Of a stretch of DNA of 64,000 nt, positions 32,265-43,431 are shown in pieces; position 1 is the first letter of the stretch, and each line of letters starts with the position of its first letter. The notes under the pieces are model-generated. The model did no database searches. It was not told the DNA's origin and saw nothing but the letters and a program-made list of their open reading frames with translations. The stretch comes from Solirubrobacteraceae bacterium (GTDB taxonomy: Bacteria > Actinomycetota > Thermoleophilia > Solirubrobacterales > Solirubrobacteraceae), in NCBI GenBank assembly GCA_024711025.1, contig JANJTP010000043.1, positions 1 through 64,000 on the forward strand, given 5' to 3'. A program made the position numbers and the translations under genes.

Positions 32265-32969
32265 ATGAAGAACCCTGCCGCTGCTCGCCGGGTCGCACCT
32301 GCGCTGATCGCCGCGCTCGGTCTGCTGCTGCCGGCCGGCGTGATCTCGGCCGACGCCGCGCGAGCAGCTACGCCGTCGAAGGCACGGCTGTACGCATGCG
32401 CCAAGAAGTCGGGGGGCTCGCTACGGCTCGTCGGCAGGAAGACCAAGTGCCGCAGGAGCGAGCGCAAGGTCTCGTGGAACGTGGCGGGCGATCAGGGCGC
32501 CCAAGGTCCACGGGGCGTCGCCGGTCTGCCCGGCACGACGGGCCCCACCGGACCACAGGGCCTGCCGGGGGTCACGAACATCGTCACCGGGGTCAAGGAC
32601 CTGACGCTCAACGCTCCGGGCCTCGCGAGCCTGTTCTCCATCTCGGTGCCGGCCATGGCGGCCGCGGGCGGCACCGTTGACTACACGATCGTGGCGACTG
32701 ACGCCGGCAGCCAGATCGCCACCGAGCACGGCAGGATCCAGTGGCTGGCGACCGCCAACAGCATCACCTGCAACGTCGATGCGACGGACAAGCTCCACCT
32801 GGGCACGGTGGGCTCGGGCTGCACGCCGGGGTTCTTCAACCCCGGCTCCCGGCCTGGGATCAGCATCTACGACAACGTGTCGTTCCCGTCGCCGGCGGCG
32901 ATCGCGACGAACAAGGTCTACTTCACGATCCAGAACGACTCGCCGTACACGATCAGGCTCGAGCCCTAG
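32265..32969 (+). CDS. Secreted protein with a short collagen-like (G-X-Y) segment
   Basis: Signal peptide MKNPAAARRVAPALIAALGLLLPAGVISADAARA; GDQGAQGPRGVAGLPGTTGPTGPQGLPG. Confidence 0.8.
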   Translation: MKNPAAARRVAPALIAALGLLLPAGVISADAARAATPSKARLYACAKKSGGSLRLVGRKTKCRRSERKVSWNVAGDQGAQGPRGVAGLPGTTGPTGPQGLPGVTNIVTGVKDLTLNAPGLASLFSISVPAMAAAGGTVDYTIVATDAGSQIATEHGRIQWLATANSITCNVDATDKLHLGTVGSGCTPGFFNPGSRPGISIYDNVSFPSPAAIATNKVYFTIQNDSPYTIRLEP

Positions 32970-34399
32970 CCGCGCTCGAGCAGCGCGACGCATTCGATGT
33001 GCGGCGTCTGCGGGAACATGTCGACCGGCCGGACCCGCGTCAGCCGATAGCCGGCCTCGACGAGCTGCGCCGCGTTCGGCGCGAGCGTCGTCGGGTTGCA
33101 GCTGACGTAGACGATGCGCGTCGGAGCCGCCTGCGCGATCCGCTCGACGACCTTCTTCGACAGCCCGGCTCGCGGCGGGTCGACGACGATGACGTTGGGA
33201 CGCTCGCCGCGCTCGCCGAGCTCCTTCAGCACCAGGCGCACGTCCCCCGCGACGAAGCGGGCGTTCGTGAGCTCGTTCGCGCGGGCGTTGTGCTCGGCGT
33301 CGCGGACCGCATCCTCGACGAGCTCGACGCCCACGACCTCGCCGGCACGGGGGGAGAGCACGAGGCCGATCGTGCCGATCCCGCAGCAGAGGTCGTAGAC
33401 GCGCTCCCAGCCGCGCAGGGCGGCGTACTCGGCGACGACGCCGTAGAGCCGCTCGGCCATCTCCGTGTTGACCTGGAAGAACGCCTCGGAGCTGAGCGCG
33501 AAGCGCAGACCGCAGAGCTCCTCCTCGATCCGCGCGGTTCCCGCGAGCAGCTCGTCGCGCCCGCCCTGGGTCGTCTCGGCCACGCCGGCGGCCTGCGTCC
33601 AGATGAGGCTGTCGACGTCGCCCATCGCGCTCGCGAAAGCGCCCGCGTCGAACGAGCCGGGCGAGGTGACGAGCCTCACCTGGGCCTGCCCGGTGCGCTG
33701 CGCCTCGCGCACGACGAGGTTGCGCAGGAAGCCGGTCTGCGAGCGGCGGTCGTAGGCGTCCAAACCGAGAGCGCGACACGCCTCGAGCGCCCGCCGACGA
33801 AGCTCGTCGCCCCGCTCGGAGGCCAGCAGGCAGCTCTCGAGCGGCTCGATGCGCTCCCACGAGCCCGGCGCGTGAAAGCCGCACACGAGCTCGCCGTCCG
33901 GGCCCGTGCCGAACGAGTACTCCAGCTTGTTGCGGTAGCGCCAGGTCTGCTCGGCCGGCACGATCGGCTCGAGCGCGAAGCCGTCGAGCCGACCGAGGCG
34001 TCTCAGCGCCTCGTCGACCTGCTCGGCCTTGACCTCGAGCTGACGCTCGTACGGGAGGATCTGCCAGGGCGCGCCGGGGTGGGCGCAGGTCGGCGCGATG
34101 CGGTCCGGCCCGGGCTCCAGGACCTCGATCAAGCGAGCCTCGGCGTAGTCGCGCTTGCGCTTCGTGACGACGGCGCGCACCCGGTCCCCCGGGATCGCGT
34201 CGCGGACGAAGACCACGTAGCCGCGATCGCCGAGCGGCAGCCGCGCCACCCCGTTGCCGCCGAACGCGAGCGCATCGACGCGCAGCTCCAGCTCGTCGCC
34301 ACGCTGCGGCTTGGCGGCCGGCGCGGCCGGCGCGGGCGATGCGGCCGGCGCGGCCGGGGTGGGCGGCGCGGCCGGCGGTGTCGTCTGCTCGATGCTCAC
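32966..34399 (-). CDS. 23S rRNA (uracil-5-)-methyltransferase, RlmD/TrmA family
   Basis: TRAM-like start; YDLCCGIGTIGLVLSPRAGEVVGVE; VIVVDPPRAGLSKKVVE; VYVSCNPTTLA. Pro/Ala-rich N-terminus. Confidence 0.92.
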   Translation of the reverse strand: MSIEQTTPPAAPPTPAAPAASPAPAAPAAKPQRGDELELRVDALAFGGNGVARLPLGDRGYVVFVRDAIPGDRVRAVVTKRKRDYAEARLIEVLEPGPDRIAPTCAHPGAPWQILPYERQLEVKAEQVDEALRRLGRLDGFALEPIVPAEQTWRYRNKLEYSFGTGPDGELVCGFHAPGSWERIEPLESCLLASERGDELRRRALEACRALGLDAYDRRSQTGFLRNLVVREAQRTGQAQVRLVTSPGSFDAGAFASAMGDVDSLIWTQAAGVAETTQGGRDELLAGTARIEEELCGLRFALSSEAFFQVNTEMAERLYGVVAEYAALRGWERVYDLCCGIGTIGLVLSPRAGEVVGVELVEDAVRDAEHNARANELTNARFVAGDVRLVLKELGERGERPNVIVVDPPRAGLSKKVVERIAQAAPTRIVYVSCNPTTLAPNAAQLVEAGYRLTRVRPVDMFPQTPHIECVALLERG

Positions 34400-34458
34400 C
34401 TCCCCAGGATTGCAGCACCCGCCGAAGGGAGGGCACCGATCCCGCCGAACATGTGAGG

Positions 34459-35802
34459 GTGAGTGATCGACCGCTTGCGCAGGCCCATGCGGCCCTGGAG
34501 CGCGAAAGCCGCGTGATCAGCGCCGTCATGATGTCCCGCTTCTACCCCTTCGTCTTCGCGGAGGGCCGCGGGGCAACCGCGTTCGACGTGGACGGGAACG
34601 CCTATCTCGACTTCGTCGCCGCGGCCTCGTCCCTGCCGCTGGGCTACCGACATCCGCGGGTCCGGGACGCCGTCGTCGACGCCCTCGACACGGCCTGGAG
34701 CCAGATGCACTCGGACTACCCGGCACTGGGAGCGATCGCTCTCGCCGAGCGGCTCTGCGAGCTGGTCGCGCCGGCGGGCGGAGACCCGCGAGCATGGTTC
34801 GGGCTCAGCGGATCGGACGCGAACGACTGCCTCGCCCGCCTCGTCACCGAAGCGCGGGGCGGCCGGATCATCTCCTTCGAGGGCAGCTACCACGGCCAGA
34901 CCTCGCTGTCGGCGGCGCTGTCGCACCACGGAGGCGAGGAGCTCGCCCCAGGGTCGGTGAAGGTCCCTTACCCGAACCCGTATCGCTGCCGCTTCGGGCC
35001 CTGCGAGCGATCCGGATGCTCGCTTCGGTGCCTGGAGCCCTTCGACGCCGCAGTCGCCGAGGCCGCGGATCAAAGCGGCCAGACCGCGGTGCTGATCGAG
35101 GTCGTGCAGTGCGATGGCGGCGTCGTCGTTCCGCCGCGGAACGTCCTTCCCGCGATCGAGCGCCGCTGCCGGGACAACGGCGTGCTCCTGCTGATCGACG
35201 AGGTCAAGACCGGCCTGGGCCGGACGGGGCGGATGTTCGCCCACGAGGAGTCGGGCGTGCACCCCGACGCCGTCTCCCTCGGGAAGGGGCTGGGCGGAGG
35301 ACTCCCGATCTCAGCGGTCGTCGGTCGCGCGGACGTCCTCGACGCGGACATGTCGATCCTCTACACGCTGGGCGCAGCGCCGCCGATGACAGCGGCGGCA
35401 CTCGCGACGCTCGACGTGATCGCAGCGGAGCGGCTCGCGGAGAACGCGGCGATCACCGGCCGGCGGCTGGCGGACGGCCTCGAGGAGCTGCAGCGCCGGC
35501 ACGAGACGATCGGCGACGTCCGTGGCAGCGGGCTCCTCGTCGGCGTCGAGCTCGTGAGCGATCGGGCGACGAAGACGCCGGCGGCCGACGACGCGGCCAA
35601 GGTGGTCTACCGGGCGTTCGAGCTCGGCCTGCTGGTCCGCTACATGGGTGTCGAGCGAAACGTCCTCGAGCTGACCCCGCCGCTCATCGTCGGCGGCGCC
35701 GAGGTCGACCAGGCGCTGGCGATCCTCGAGGAGGCCTTCGCGGACGTCGCGGCCGGGCGCGTCAGCGAGGCGTCCGTCGCCGCCTATCGCGGCTGGAGCT
35801 GA
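34459..35802 (+). CDS. Class-III (PLP) aminotransferase
   Basis: LLLIDEVKTGLGRTGRMFAHEESGVHPDAVSLGKGLGGGLPISAVVGR. Confidence 0.92.
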   Translation: MSDRPLAQAHAALERESRVISAVMMSRFYPFVFAEGRGATAFDVDGNAYLDFVAAASSLPLGYRHPRVRDAVVDALDTAWSQMHSDYPALGAIALAERLCELVAPAGGDPRAWFGLSGSDANDCLARLVTEARGGRIISFEGSYHGQTSLSAALSHHGGEELAPGSVKVPYPNPYRCRFGPCERSGCSLRCLEPFDAAVAEAADQSGQTAVLIEVVQCDGGVVVPPRNVLPAIERRCRDNGVLLLIDEVKTGLGRTGRMFAHEESGVHPDAVSLGKGLGGGLPISAVVGRADVLDADMSILYTLGAAPPMTAAALATLDVIAAERLAENAAITGRRLADGLEELQRRHETIGDVRGSGLLVGVELVSDRATKTPAADDAAKVVYRAFELGLLVRYMGVERNVLELTPPLIVGGAEVDQALAILEEAFADVAAGRVSEASVAAYRGWS

Positions 35803-35822
35803 GCCGACGGAGGCCCCTGACC

Positions 35823-36515
35823 ATGGGCGGGCTGCGCGTGCTGAGCTGGAATCTGTTCCACGGCCGCGCCCTGCCCGACGAGCCGCGTGAGCTGCTCGAC
35901 GAGTTCGCCGCGATGCTCGCCGGCTGGTCGTGGGACGTGGCGCTCCTGCAGGAGTGCCCGCCGTGGTGGCCGGCGCCGCTGGCCGGAGCGTGCGACGCGC
36001 GGGCCTTCGCGGCCCTCACCTCGCGCAACCAGCTACCGGCGGTGCGCCGCGCGCTCGCGAGGCGCCGGCCCGACGTGCTGCGCTCGAGCGGCGGCGGCTG
36101 CAACGCGATCCTCGTTCGCGGCTGCGCCGTGACGGCCCATGCCCGGCTACGGCTGCGGGCCTGGCCGGAGCGGCGGGTGCTGCACGCGGTACGGCTCGAC
36201 GACGGGCACGGGACGTGGCTGGCGAACCTCCACGCGAGCGCCCACGACGAGCGCCGTGCCCAGCGAGACCTCGACAGGGCGGCGACGACGGTGCTGCGCT
36301 GGGCGGCAGGCGCCCCCGCCGTGGTCGGCGGGGACATGAACACGAGGACCCCGGCGCTCGCCGGCTTCGAGCACGCCGGCGGCCACGTGCTCGACCACGT
36401 CTTCGCCCGCGGCCTGCCGGTCGTCGAGACCGCCCGCACGCTGTCGCGGCGCTGCGACGCGCTCGACGCGAACCTGTCCGACCACCGTCCGGTGATCGCG
36501 CGACTGCGGCGATGA
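35823..36515 (+). CDS. Endonuclease/exonuclease/phosphatase family protein
   Basis: LRVLSWNLFHG; VALLQECPP; VVGGDMNTR; LSDHRPVIARL. Confidence 0.87.
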   Translation: MGGLRVLSWNLFHGRALPDEPRELLDEFAAMLAGWSWDVALLQECPPWWPAPLAGACDARAFAALTSRNQLPAVRRALARRRPDVLRSSGGGCNAILVRGCAVTAHARLRLRAWPERRVLHAVRLDDGHGTWLANLHASAHDERRAQRDLDRAATTVLRWAAGAPAVVGGDMNTRTPALAGFEHAGGHVLDHVFARGLPVVETARTLSRRCDALDANLSDHRPVIARLRR

Positions 36516-36538
36516 TCGGAGCGCCTTGGCCGGGGCCG

Positions 36539-36634
36539 CGGGGTGACCGGGGTGCGACGACTCGGGCCGGCCGGCACGGGGCCGGGGGGTGACCGAGCGA
36601 GCGACGACCCGGGCCGACCGGCAACGCAGGGGCC
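36539..36634. repeat. Two degenerate direct repeats (GGGGTGACCG...GCGACGACYCGGGCCGRCCGGCA)
   Basis: ggggtgaccggggtgcgacgactcgggccggccggca and gggggtgaccgagcgagcgacgacccgggccgaccggca. Confidence 0.65.
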
Positions 36635-36636
36635 AT

Positions 36637-36750
36637 GTGGCCAACGTCGATCTCGACGTGCCGCCGCGCCACCGGTTGACGAAACACACGCTCGGGCGTG
36701 GCTTTTGCAGACGGGTGGCCGGCGCGGTCAACGAACCTGGCGAAACCCAC
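36637..36750. repeat. 114-bp imperfect palindrome, copy 2 (54-bp arms, 6-bp loop CTCGGG)
   Basis: GTGGCCAACGTCGATCTCG...CACCG...CACG-CTCGGG-CGTG...GGGTGG...CCCAC; ungapped alignment to copy 1 with shared blocks AACGTCGATCTCG, CACCG, CACG-N6-CGTGG, CCACACG. Confidence 0.75.
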
Positions 36751-36895
36751 ACGGATCGGCGCTGGAGGGCAGCGAAGCCGTGCGAGACCCTGCGCTGTCC
36801 GGCCCAGCCGCGCCACAGAGGCGACGCACGCCGCCTGCTCGTGCCGGCCCCCGCCCCACTCACCGCCGCTCAGCGCCGCGCCCGCCGCACACCAC

Positions 36896-37410
36896 TCAGC
36901 GCCGCGCCGGCGGCCCACCGCCGGCCTCGCCCGGGCCGGGGCGCCGCAGCCCGAAGCCGCGCAAGACGAGCAGGGCTCGCTCGCCGAGCGAGCCGCGGCG
37001 CGGAAGCAGGCCGACCTGCACGCCGGCGTCGTAGGCGTCGAGGAAGACGCGTACCCGCCAGAGGCTCTCACCTGGCGGGTCGAGCTCGCCGTAGAGCACG
37101 GCGTGCACCGCGACGAGGCGCCCGGAGGGAACGATCCCCTCGAGCTCGCCCAGGTGCGTGCCGGCGATCCTGAGCGGGGCGGCGACGAACCGCCCACCCG
37201 TCAGCCGCTCGCCGGCCGGCTCCACCTTCAGGTCCGGGAAGGCCGCCCACAGGCGCGCCGCGTGCTCACCGAGCTCGCCAGGGCCGCACAGCGGCTCGCG
37301 CAGGAACGGGTCCTCCCAGTGCAGGTCGACGGCGCACATCTCGCGGAAGGCGGCGCGGCGCCGCTCCATCCAGGCCCCGGCGAGCGCATCGACAAGCTCG
37401 CCGGGATCCA

Positions 37411-37411
<1 letters not shown>
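36896..37411 (-). CDS. SnoaL-like (NTF2 fold) protein
   Basis: MDPGELVDALAGAWMERRRAAFREMCAVDLHWEDPFLREPLCGPGELGEHAARLWAAFPDLKVEPAGERL; overlaps the thiG stop. Confidence 0.78.
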
Positions 37412-38524
<1,113 letters not shown>

Positions 38525-38528
<4 letters not shown>

Positions 38529-39703
38529 CGGCTGACCTCCGCGAAGCGCCCGGGCGAGAACGCCGCGGGAATGCCGTTCTCACCGCCGCCTCCGGCCGCC
38601 TGCCCGCCGGCGAGCACCTCGACGACCAGGTCGCCGGTGAGCGGCGACAGCAGGATGCCGTTGCGGTGGTGCCCGGTCGCCCAGACGAGGTCGCCGAGCA
38701 CCGGGCTCGGGCCGAGGATCGGTGCGTTGTCGGGCGTGCCGGGGCGCAGGCCGGCCCGCGTCTCGACGACGTCGAGCTCGAGCACCCCGGGCACCAGCTC
38801 GTGCGCGTCGCGCAGCAGCTCGTAGATCGCGAGAGCCGTGACGGACTTGTCGAAGCCGCGCTCCTCGACGGAGGCCCCGAGCACGTAGCGCCCGTCGCCG
38901 CGCGGCACGATGTAGCCGCCCTCGAAGCGCACGACGCGGTCGAGCAGCGGCGCCGACGCCTCGTGGCGCGGGTCGCGCAGTCCGATGACCTGGCCCTTGA
39001 CCGGGCGGACGGGGACTCGAGCCTCCGGCGGCAGGCCCTCGATCGCGCCGCTCCACGCGCCGGTCGCGAGCACGAGCTTCGCGCCTCCGACCCGCTCGCC
39101 CCCGATCAGCTCGACTCCGCTCGCACGCCCGTCCTCGACGAGGACGCGGGCCACCGCCGCGCCGGTGCGCAGCCCCACGCCGGCGCGCTCGACGGCGCGG
39201 GCGAGCGCGGCGCACAGAGCCCGCGGGTCGACGCAGTGATCGCCGGGGATCTCCAGCGCGGCGCGCAGCGACGGCACGAGCGACGGCTCCAGGGCGCGCG
39301 CCCGCGACGGCGGCAGCGCGAGGGCCTCGAGGCCGAGTCGCTCGCGCAGCGCGCGCTCGCGGTCGAGCGCCTGCGCCTCGTCGCGGTCGCGCGCCAGGAG
39401 CAGCGTCCCGACGTCGCGCAGGCCGACGTCGAGCCCGCTCGTCTCGCGCAGCTCGGCGGCGAACGCCGGCCAGCGCCGCACGCTCTCGAGCCCGAGGCGG
39501 GCGAGCGCGGGCTCGGCCGCCTCGGCCTCGCTGACCGGCGCAAGCATCCCCGCGGCCGCTGCCGAGGCCTCGGCGCCCAGCGTGCCACGCTCGAGCACGC
39601 AGACGCGCATGCCGTGCTGGGCCGCCCGCCAGGCGACCACCAGGCCGCAGACGCCGCCACCCACGACGACGACGTCGTAGGTGGTGTTATCGGTGGGTGT
39701 CAC
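38525..39703 (-). CDS. thiO: Glycine oxidase ThiO
   Basis: YDVVVVGGGVCGLVVAWRAAQHGMRVCVLERG; GLRPGTPDNAPILGPSP; thi operon context; GTG start. Confidence 0.92.
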
Positions 39704-39707
39704 TCAT

Positions 39708-39800
39708 CGCTCCTCGCTTCGCCGGCATGACCCGGATCAGCTGTTGACGGTCGGCGCCGTCGCGGCGCCCTCTCAGCCTTCGGTCCGAAGGCTCCCGTTG
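39708..39800 (-). ncRNA. TPP riboswitch (THI element)
   Basis: Minus strand CAACGGGAGCC-TTCGGACCGAAGG-CTGAGAGGGCGCC...GACCGTCAACAGCTGATCCGGGTCATGCCGGCGAAGCGAGGAGC: both conserved THI-box halves (GCTGAGAGG, CTGATC-GGGT-ATGCCGGCGAAG). Confidence 0.94.
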
Positions 39801-39840
39801 CCACCATGCTACCCCGATCGCGCGCTGGCACACTGGGCGG

Positions 39841-40533
39841 ATGAGGTCCACCGTCACACCGACGATCGTCGAGCGTCGAGCCCGGCTGCACGCCGCGCGC
39901 CTGTACCTCGTGACCGCGGCCGCGCCGGGCGGGAGATCGCTCGCCGACGTGCTCGGCCCGGCCCTCGCCGGCGGCGTCGACGTCGTCCAGCTCCGCGACA
40001 AGGCGCTCGACGACGAGGAGCTGCTCGGCGCCGCGGCGACGGCGCGCAGGCTCTGTCGGGAGGCGGGGGCGCTGCTGATCCTCAACGACAGGCCCGATCT
40101 CGTGGACCGGGCCGGCGCCGACGGCGCGCACGTCGGCCAGGACGACCCGCCGGTCGGCGAGGCACGAGCGCTGGCGGGGCCGCAAGCGCTGATCGGCGTC
40201 TCGACGCACGAGCCGGAGCAGCTCGCCGCCGCGTACGGGGCGGGCGCCGACTACGCCGGCGTCGGGCCGGTCCACGCGACGCCGACCAAGCCCGGCCGCC
40301 CCGCGGTCGGGCTCGCGTACGTCGAGCACGCCGCGCAGGCCGCCCGCCTGCCGTGGTTCGCGATCGGCGGAATCGACGAGGCGAACGTCGCAGCGGTCGT
40401 CGGCGCCGGCGCCGCGCGGGTCGCGGTCGTGCGCGCGATCGGCGACGCCGCGGATCCCGAGGCGGTCGCGCGGACGCTGCGCGCCGCGGTCGAGCGCCGC
40501 ACGCTGCCGGGGGACGGCGATGGGACGGCGTAG
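39841..40533 (+). CDS. thiE: Thiamine-phosphate synthase
   Basis: [74 protein letters not shown]. Confidence 0.94.
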   Translation: MRSTVTPTIVERRARLHAARLYLVTAAAPGGRSLADVLGPALAGGVDVVQLRDKALDDEELLGAAATARRLCREAGALLILNDRPDLVDRAGADGAHVGQDDPPVGEARALAGPQALIGVSTHEPEQLAAAYGAGADYAGVGPVHATPTKPGRPAVGLAYVEHAAQAARLPWFAIGGIDEANVAAVVGAGAARVAVVRAIGDAADPEAVARTLRAAVERRTLPGDGDGTA

Positions 40534-40981
40534 CCGCGCCGGCGGGCGGGCGGCGAGACCGCCCGCGGCCGAGCGCGACGCGATCGCCCGCGGGCAGCTG
40601 ACCCCGCTCGCCCCCGGGGAGCGCCCGGCGGCCCTTGTCGTCGCGGCCGGCGTCTCGCTCGCCTTGGCCGTCGCGAATCTGGCGCTGCTCGTCGCCGGGG
40701 TCGAGGTCGAGGGGACCGACCCCGGCCCGGGCGGCGTGCTGCTGTTCGTCGGCCTGATGCTGCTGATGGCGTGGGGCATGTGGACCGCCCGCTACTGGGC
40801 GGTGCTCGGCTTCCAGGCGCTGCTCGCGACGAGCGCGGTGATCGCCGCGCTCTCGCTGCTGGTTGCCTCGAACCTCGCCGCTCTGGCTCTGTGTCTCGGG
40901 GTCCTCGGGCTCGGCGGCTGGCTGTTCTGGAAGCTCGTGCGAGTGCTCGGGCGGATGAAGGTCCCCCGTCCCGGGAGCTGA
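40520..40981 (+). CDS. Small integral membrane protein
   Basis: 153 aa with about four hydrophobic helices; start overlaps the thiE 3' end. Confidence 0.7.
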   Translation: MGRRSRAGGRAARPPAAERDAIARGQLTPLAPGERPAALVVAAGVSLALAVANLALLVAGVEVEGTDPGPGGVLLFVGLMLLMAWGMWTARYWAVLGFQALLATSAVIAALSLLVASNLAALALCLGVLGLGGWLFWKLVRVLGRMKVPRPGS

Positions 40982-41075
40982 GCGGGGGTCCACCGACGAC
41001 GGTCCGAGTCTCGGCTTCGACGGCCGAGCCGGGCGGGCAGGGGTCGTCGCGCCTCAGTGCATAGACTCGGCCGCC

Positions 41076-42449
41076 ATGAGCTCCACCGCGTTCGACTGCA
41101 TCGTCATCGGCTCCGGCCCCGGCGGCTACGTTGCCGCGATCCGCTCCGCCCAGCTCGGGATGACCACGGCGGTGGTCGAGAAGGACGAGATCGGCGGGCG
41201 CTGTCTGAACGTCGCCTGCATCCCGGCCAAGGCCGTCCTGCGGTCGGCGGACATCGTCCAGGAGATCCGCGACGCGCAGGAGTTCGGCATCACGGTCGGC
41301 GAGCCGCAGATCGACTTCGCCAAGGTGATGGAGCGCCGCGGCGAGGTCGTCTCGACGCTCACCGGCGGCGTCGGGATGCTGCTCAAGAAGCACGGCGTCG
41401 AGGTCTTCGAGGGCGCGGCGTCGCTGACCGCGCAGGGAACGGTGCGCGTCGGCGAGCAGGAGCTCAGCGCCGCGAAGGCCATCGTCCTGGCGACCGGCTC
41501 GGTGAAGCGGCCGATCCCCGGCACCGAGTTCGGCGGCCGCGTGATCGGCACCGAGGAGGCGTGGGCGCTCGACGAGCTGCCGGCCAGCCTCGCCGTGGTC
41601 GGCGCGGGCGCGTCGGGTGCCGAGATCGCCAGCGCCTACGTGCGGCTCGGCTCCCAGGTCCAGCTCTTCGAGGGGCTCGACCGCGTGCTGCCGACCGAGG
41701 ACGCCGACGTCAGCAAGGTCGCCGCACGCGCGTTCAAGAAGCAGGGGATCGACGTCCACGTGAAGACGTTCGTCGGCGACGTCGCCTCGGGGGACGACGG
41801 CGTGACGTTCAGCTACGGCGACCAGCAGGGCTCGGCCGACTGGCTCGTGATCGCCGCCGGGCGCGGCCCTGACATCGAGGGCCTCGGGCTGGATGCAGCC
41901 GGCATCGAGCTCGACGAGCAGGGGCTCGTGAAGGTCGACGACGTCGGGCGCACTTCGCGCGCCGGCGTCTACGCGATCGGCGACATCGTGCGCGGCCCGG
42001 CGCTCGCCCACAAGGCGAGCGAGGAGGGCGTGATAGCGGTCGAGGTCGCCGCCGGCCACGAGCCCGAGCCGCTCGCCTACCCCGACATCCCGCGCGCGAC
42101 GTTCTGTCTGCCGAACGTCGGAAGCTTCGGGCTGACCGAGGAGCAGGCCAGGGAGCAGGGCCACGACGTCGCGATCGGCAAGGTGCCCTACGGGGTGGCC
42201 GGCGCGACGACCGTCTACGGCGACCGTCAGGGGATCGTCAAGATCGTCGGCGACAGGCGCTACGGCGAGATCCTCGGCGCGCACGTCGTCGGCTCGAAGG
42301 CAACCGACATGATCCAGGAGCTGGTGAACGCCAAGCTGCTCGAGGGCGGCTACCCGGAGGTCGCGCGCGCGATCCACGGACACCCGACGTTCTCCGAGGC
42401 GATCCTCGAGGCGGCCCGCGCCGCCGACGGCTGGCTGATCCACGGGTAG
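41076..42449 (+). CDS. lpd: Dihydrolipoyl dehydrogenase
   Basis: [24 protein letters not shown]; redox motif [29 protein letters not shown]. Confidence 0.94.
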   Translation: MSSTAFDCIVIGSGPGGYVAAIRSAQLGMTTAVVEKDEIGGRCLNVACIPAKAVLRSADIVQEIRDAQEFGITVGEPQIDFAKVMERRGEVVSTLTGGVGMLLKKHGVEVFEGAASLTAQGTVRVGEQELSAAKAIVLATGSVKRPIPGTEFGGRVIGTEEAWALDELPASLAVVGAGASGAEIASAYVRLGSQVQLFEGLDRVLPTEDADVSKVAARAFKKQGIDVHVKTFVGDVASGDDGVTFSYGDQQGSADWLVIAAGRGPDIEGLGLDAAGIELDEQGLVKVDDVGRTSRAGVYAIGDIVRGPALAHKASEEGVIAVEVAAGHEPEPLAYPDIPRATFCLPNVGSFGLTEEQAREQGHDVAIGKVPYGVAGATTVYGDRQGIVKIVGDRRYGEILGAHVVGSKATDMIQELVNAKLLEGGYPEVARAIHGHPTFSEAILEAARAADGWLIHG

Positions 42450-42453
42450 CGCG

Positions 42454-43104
42454 GTGAGCGCGATCGAGGTCACCCGCCACGAGCCGGGCGAGCCGCCGCC
42501 CCCCGGCGCTCGCTTCTACTTCGATCTCGCGAGCCCCGAGGCGTACCTGGTCGCCGAGCGGATCCTCCAGGTGATGCCGATCGCGACCGAGTGGGTGCCG
42601 GTGCGCTCGGCGCAGCTGCCGGCGCCCGAGAGCTACGCGGCCTTCCGCTGCGAGCAGGAGCGCGAGTCGCTGCTGGCCTCGTTCGCGGACCGCATCCGCG
42701 ATCGCGGGCTTCAGCCGTTCCGCGCTCCGGACCCGTTTCCGTTCGACAGCGATCTGGCGCTGCGCGCCGCGACCTTCGCGAAGTTCACAGGCCGCATCGT
42801 GCCGTTCTCGCTGGCCGCGTTCCGCCAGGCGTTCGCCGGCGGTCACGCCCTCTCGCGCGAGGAGATCGTCCTGCTCGCGGGGTCGGCGTGCGAGCTGCAC
42901 CCGCGGGCGCTCCTCACCGGCGTCGAGACGATGGCGACGACGAAGGCGCTCGACGAGGCGACGCAGGAGGCGCTGGCCCACGGCGCGCAGGACGTGCCGG
43001 CGATCTGGGTCCCCGATCCCACAGGCGCCGGCGAGGGCCGTGTCTTCCACGGCGAGAGCGGACTCGACGAGGCGGCGGCCGCCGCCCGCCCGCCGGAGTC
43101 GTGA
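42454..43104 (+). CDS. DsbA-family/2-hydroxychromene-2-carboxylate isomerase-like protein
   Basis: [53 protein letters not shown]. Confidence 0.75.
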   Translation: MSAIEVTRHEPGEPPPPGARFYFDLASPEAYLVAERILQVMPIATEWVPVRSAQLPAPESYAAFRCEQERESLLASFADRIRDRGLQPFRAPDPFPFDSDLALRAATFAKFTGRIVPFSLAAFRQAFAGGHALSREEIVLLAGSACELHPRALLTGVETMATTKALDEATQEALAHGAQDVPAIWVPDPTGAGEGRVFHGESGLDEAAAAARPPES

Positions 43105-43358
43105 GGGCGAAGGACGCCTACCGGCTGATCGTCACGCGGACCGGCCGCGGACCGGCGTTCCTCGCCGCCGCGGACCGTGTCGACCACATCGAGCTCCAGA
43201 GCGTCGACGACCTCGAGGTCGCGCTCTTCTGGGACGTGCCCGCACGCTCGACCTCGAGGATGGAGGCGGAGCTGCGCGCGGATCTCGAGCGCCTCGACGC
43301 GAGCGCCTTCCTCTCGCGATGGAGGCGGATCGCCGGGCCGGAGGATTTGCGCGGCTGA
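43101..43358 (+). CDS. Small conserved-looking hypothetical protein
   Basis: 85 aa [47 protein letters not shown]...; GTG start overlaps the upstream stop (GTGA). Confidence 0.65.
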   Translation: MRAKDAYRLIVTRTGRGPAFLAAADRVDHIELQSVDDLEVALFWDVPARSTSRMEAELRADLERLDASAFLSRWRRIAGPEDLRG

Positions 43359-43431
43359 GGCGCCCGCCGCCGCGCGCCGGGCGGGCAGCGGGACCTGAGG
43401 CGCCGCGGGGGCTGCGGTAGTGTCCGGCGAG

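Noticed and set aside
36589-37173. Plus-strand ORF with faint peptide similarity (NVDL...HRLT) to the frame at 15187
   Set aside because: The peptide similarity is explained by the shared palindromic DNA element; codon-level behaviour is not protein-like.
39801-39840. Second riboswitch for thiE
   Set aside because: Only 40 bp separate the aptamer from the thiE start, and no THI-box halves occur on the plus strand.
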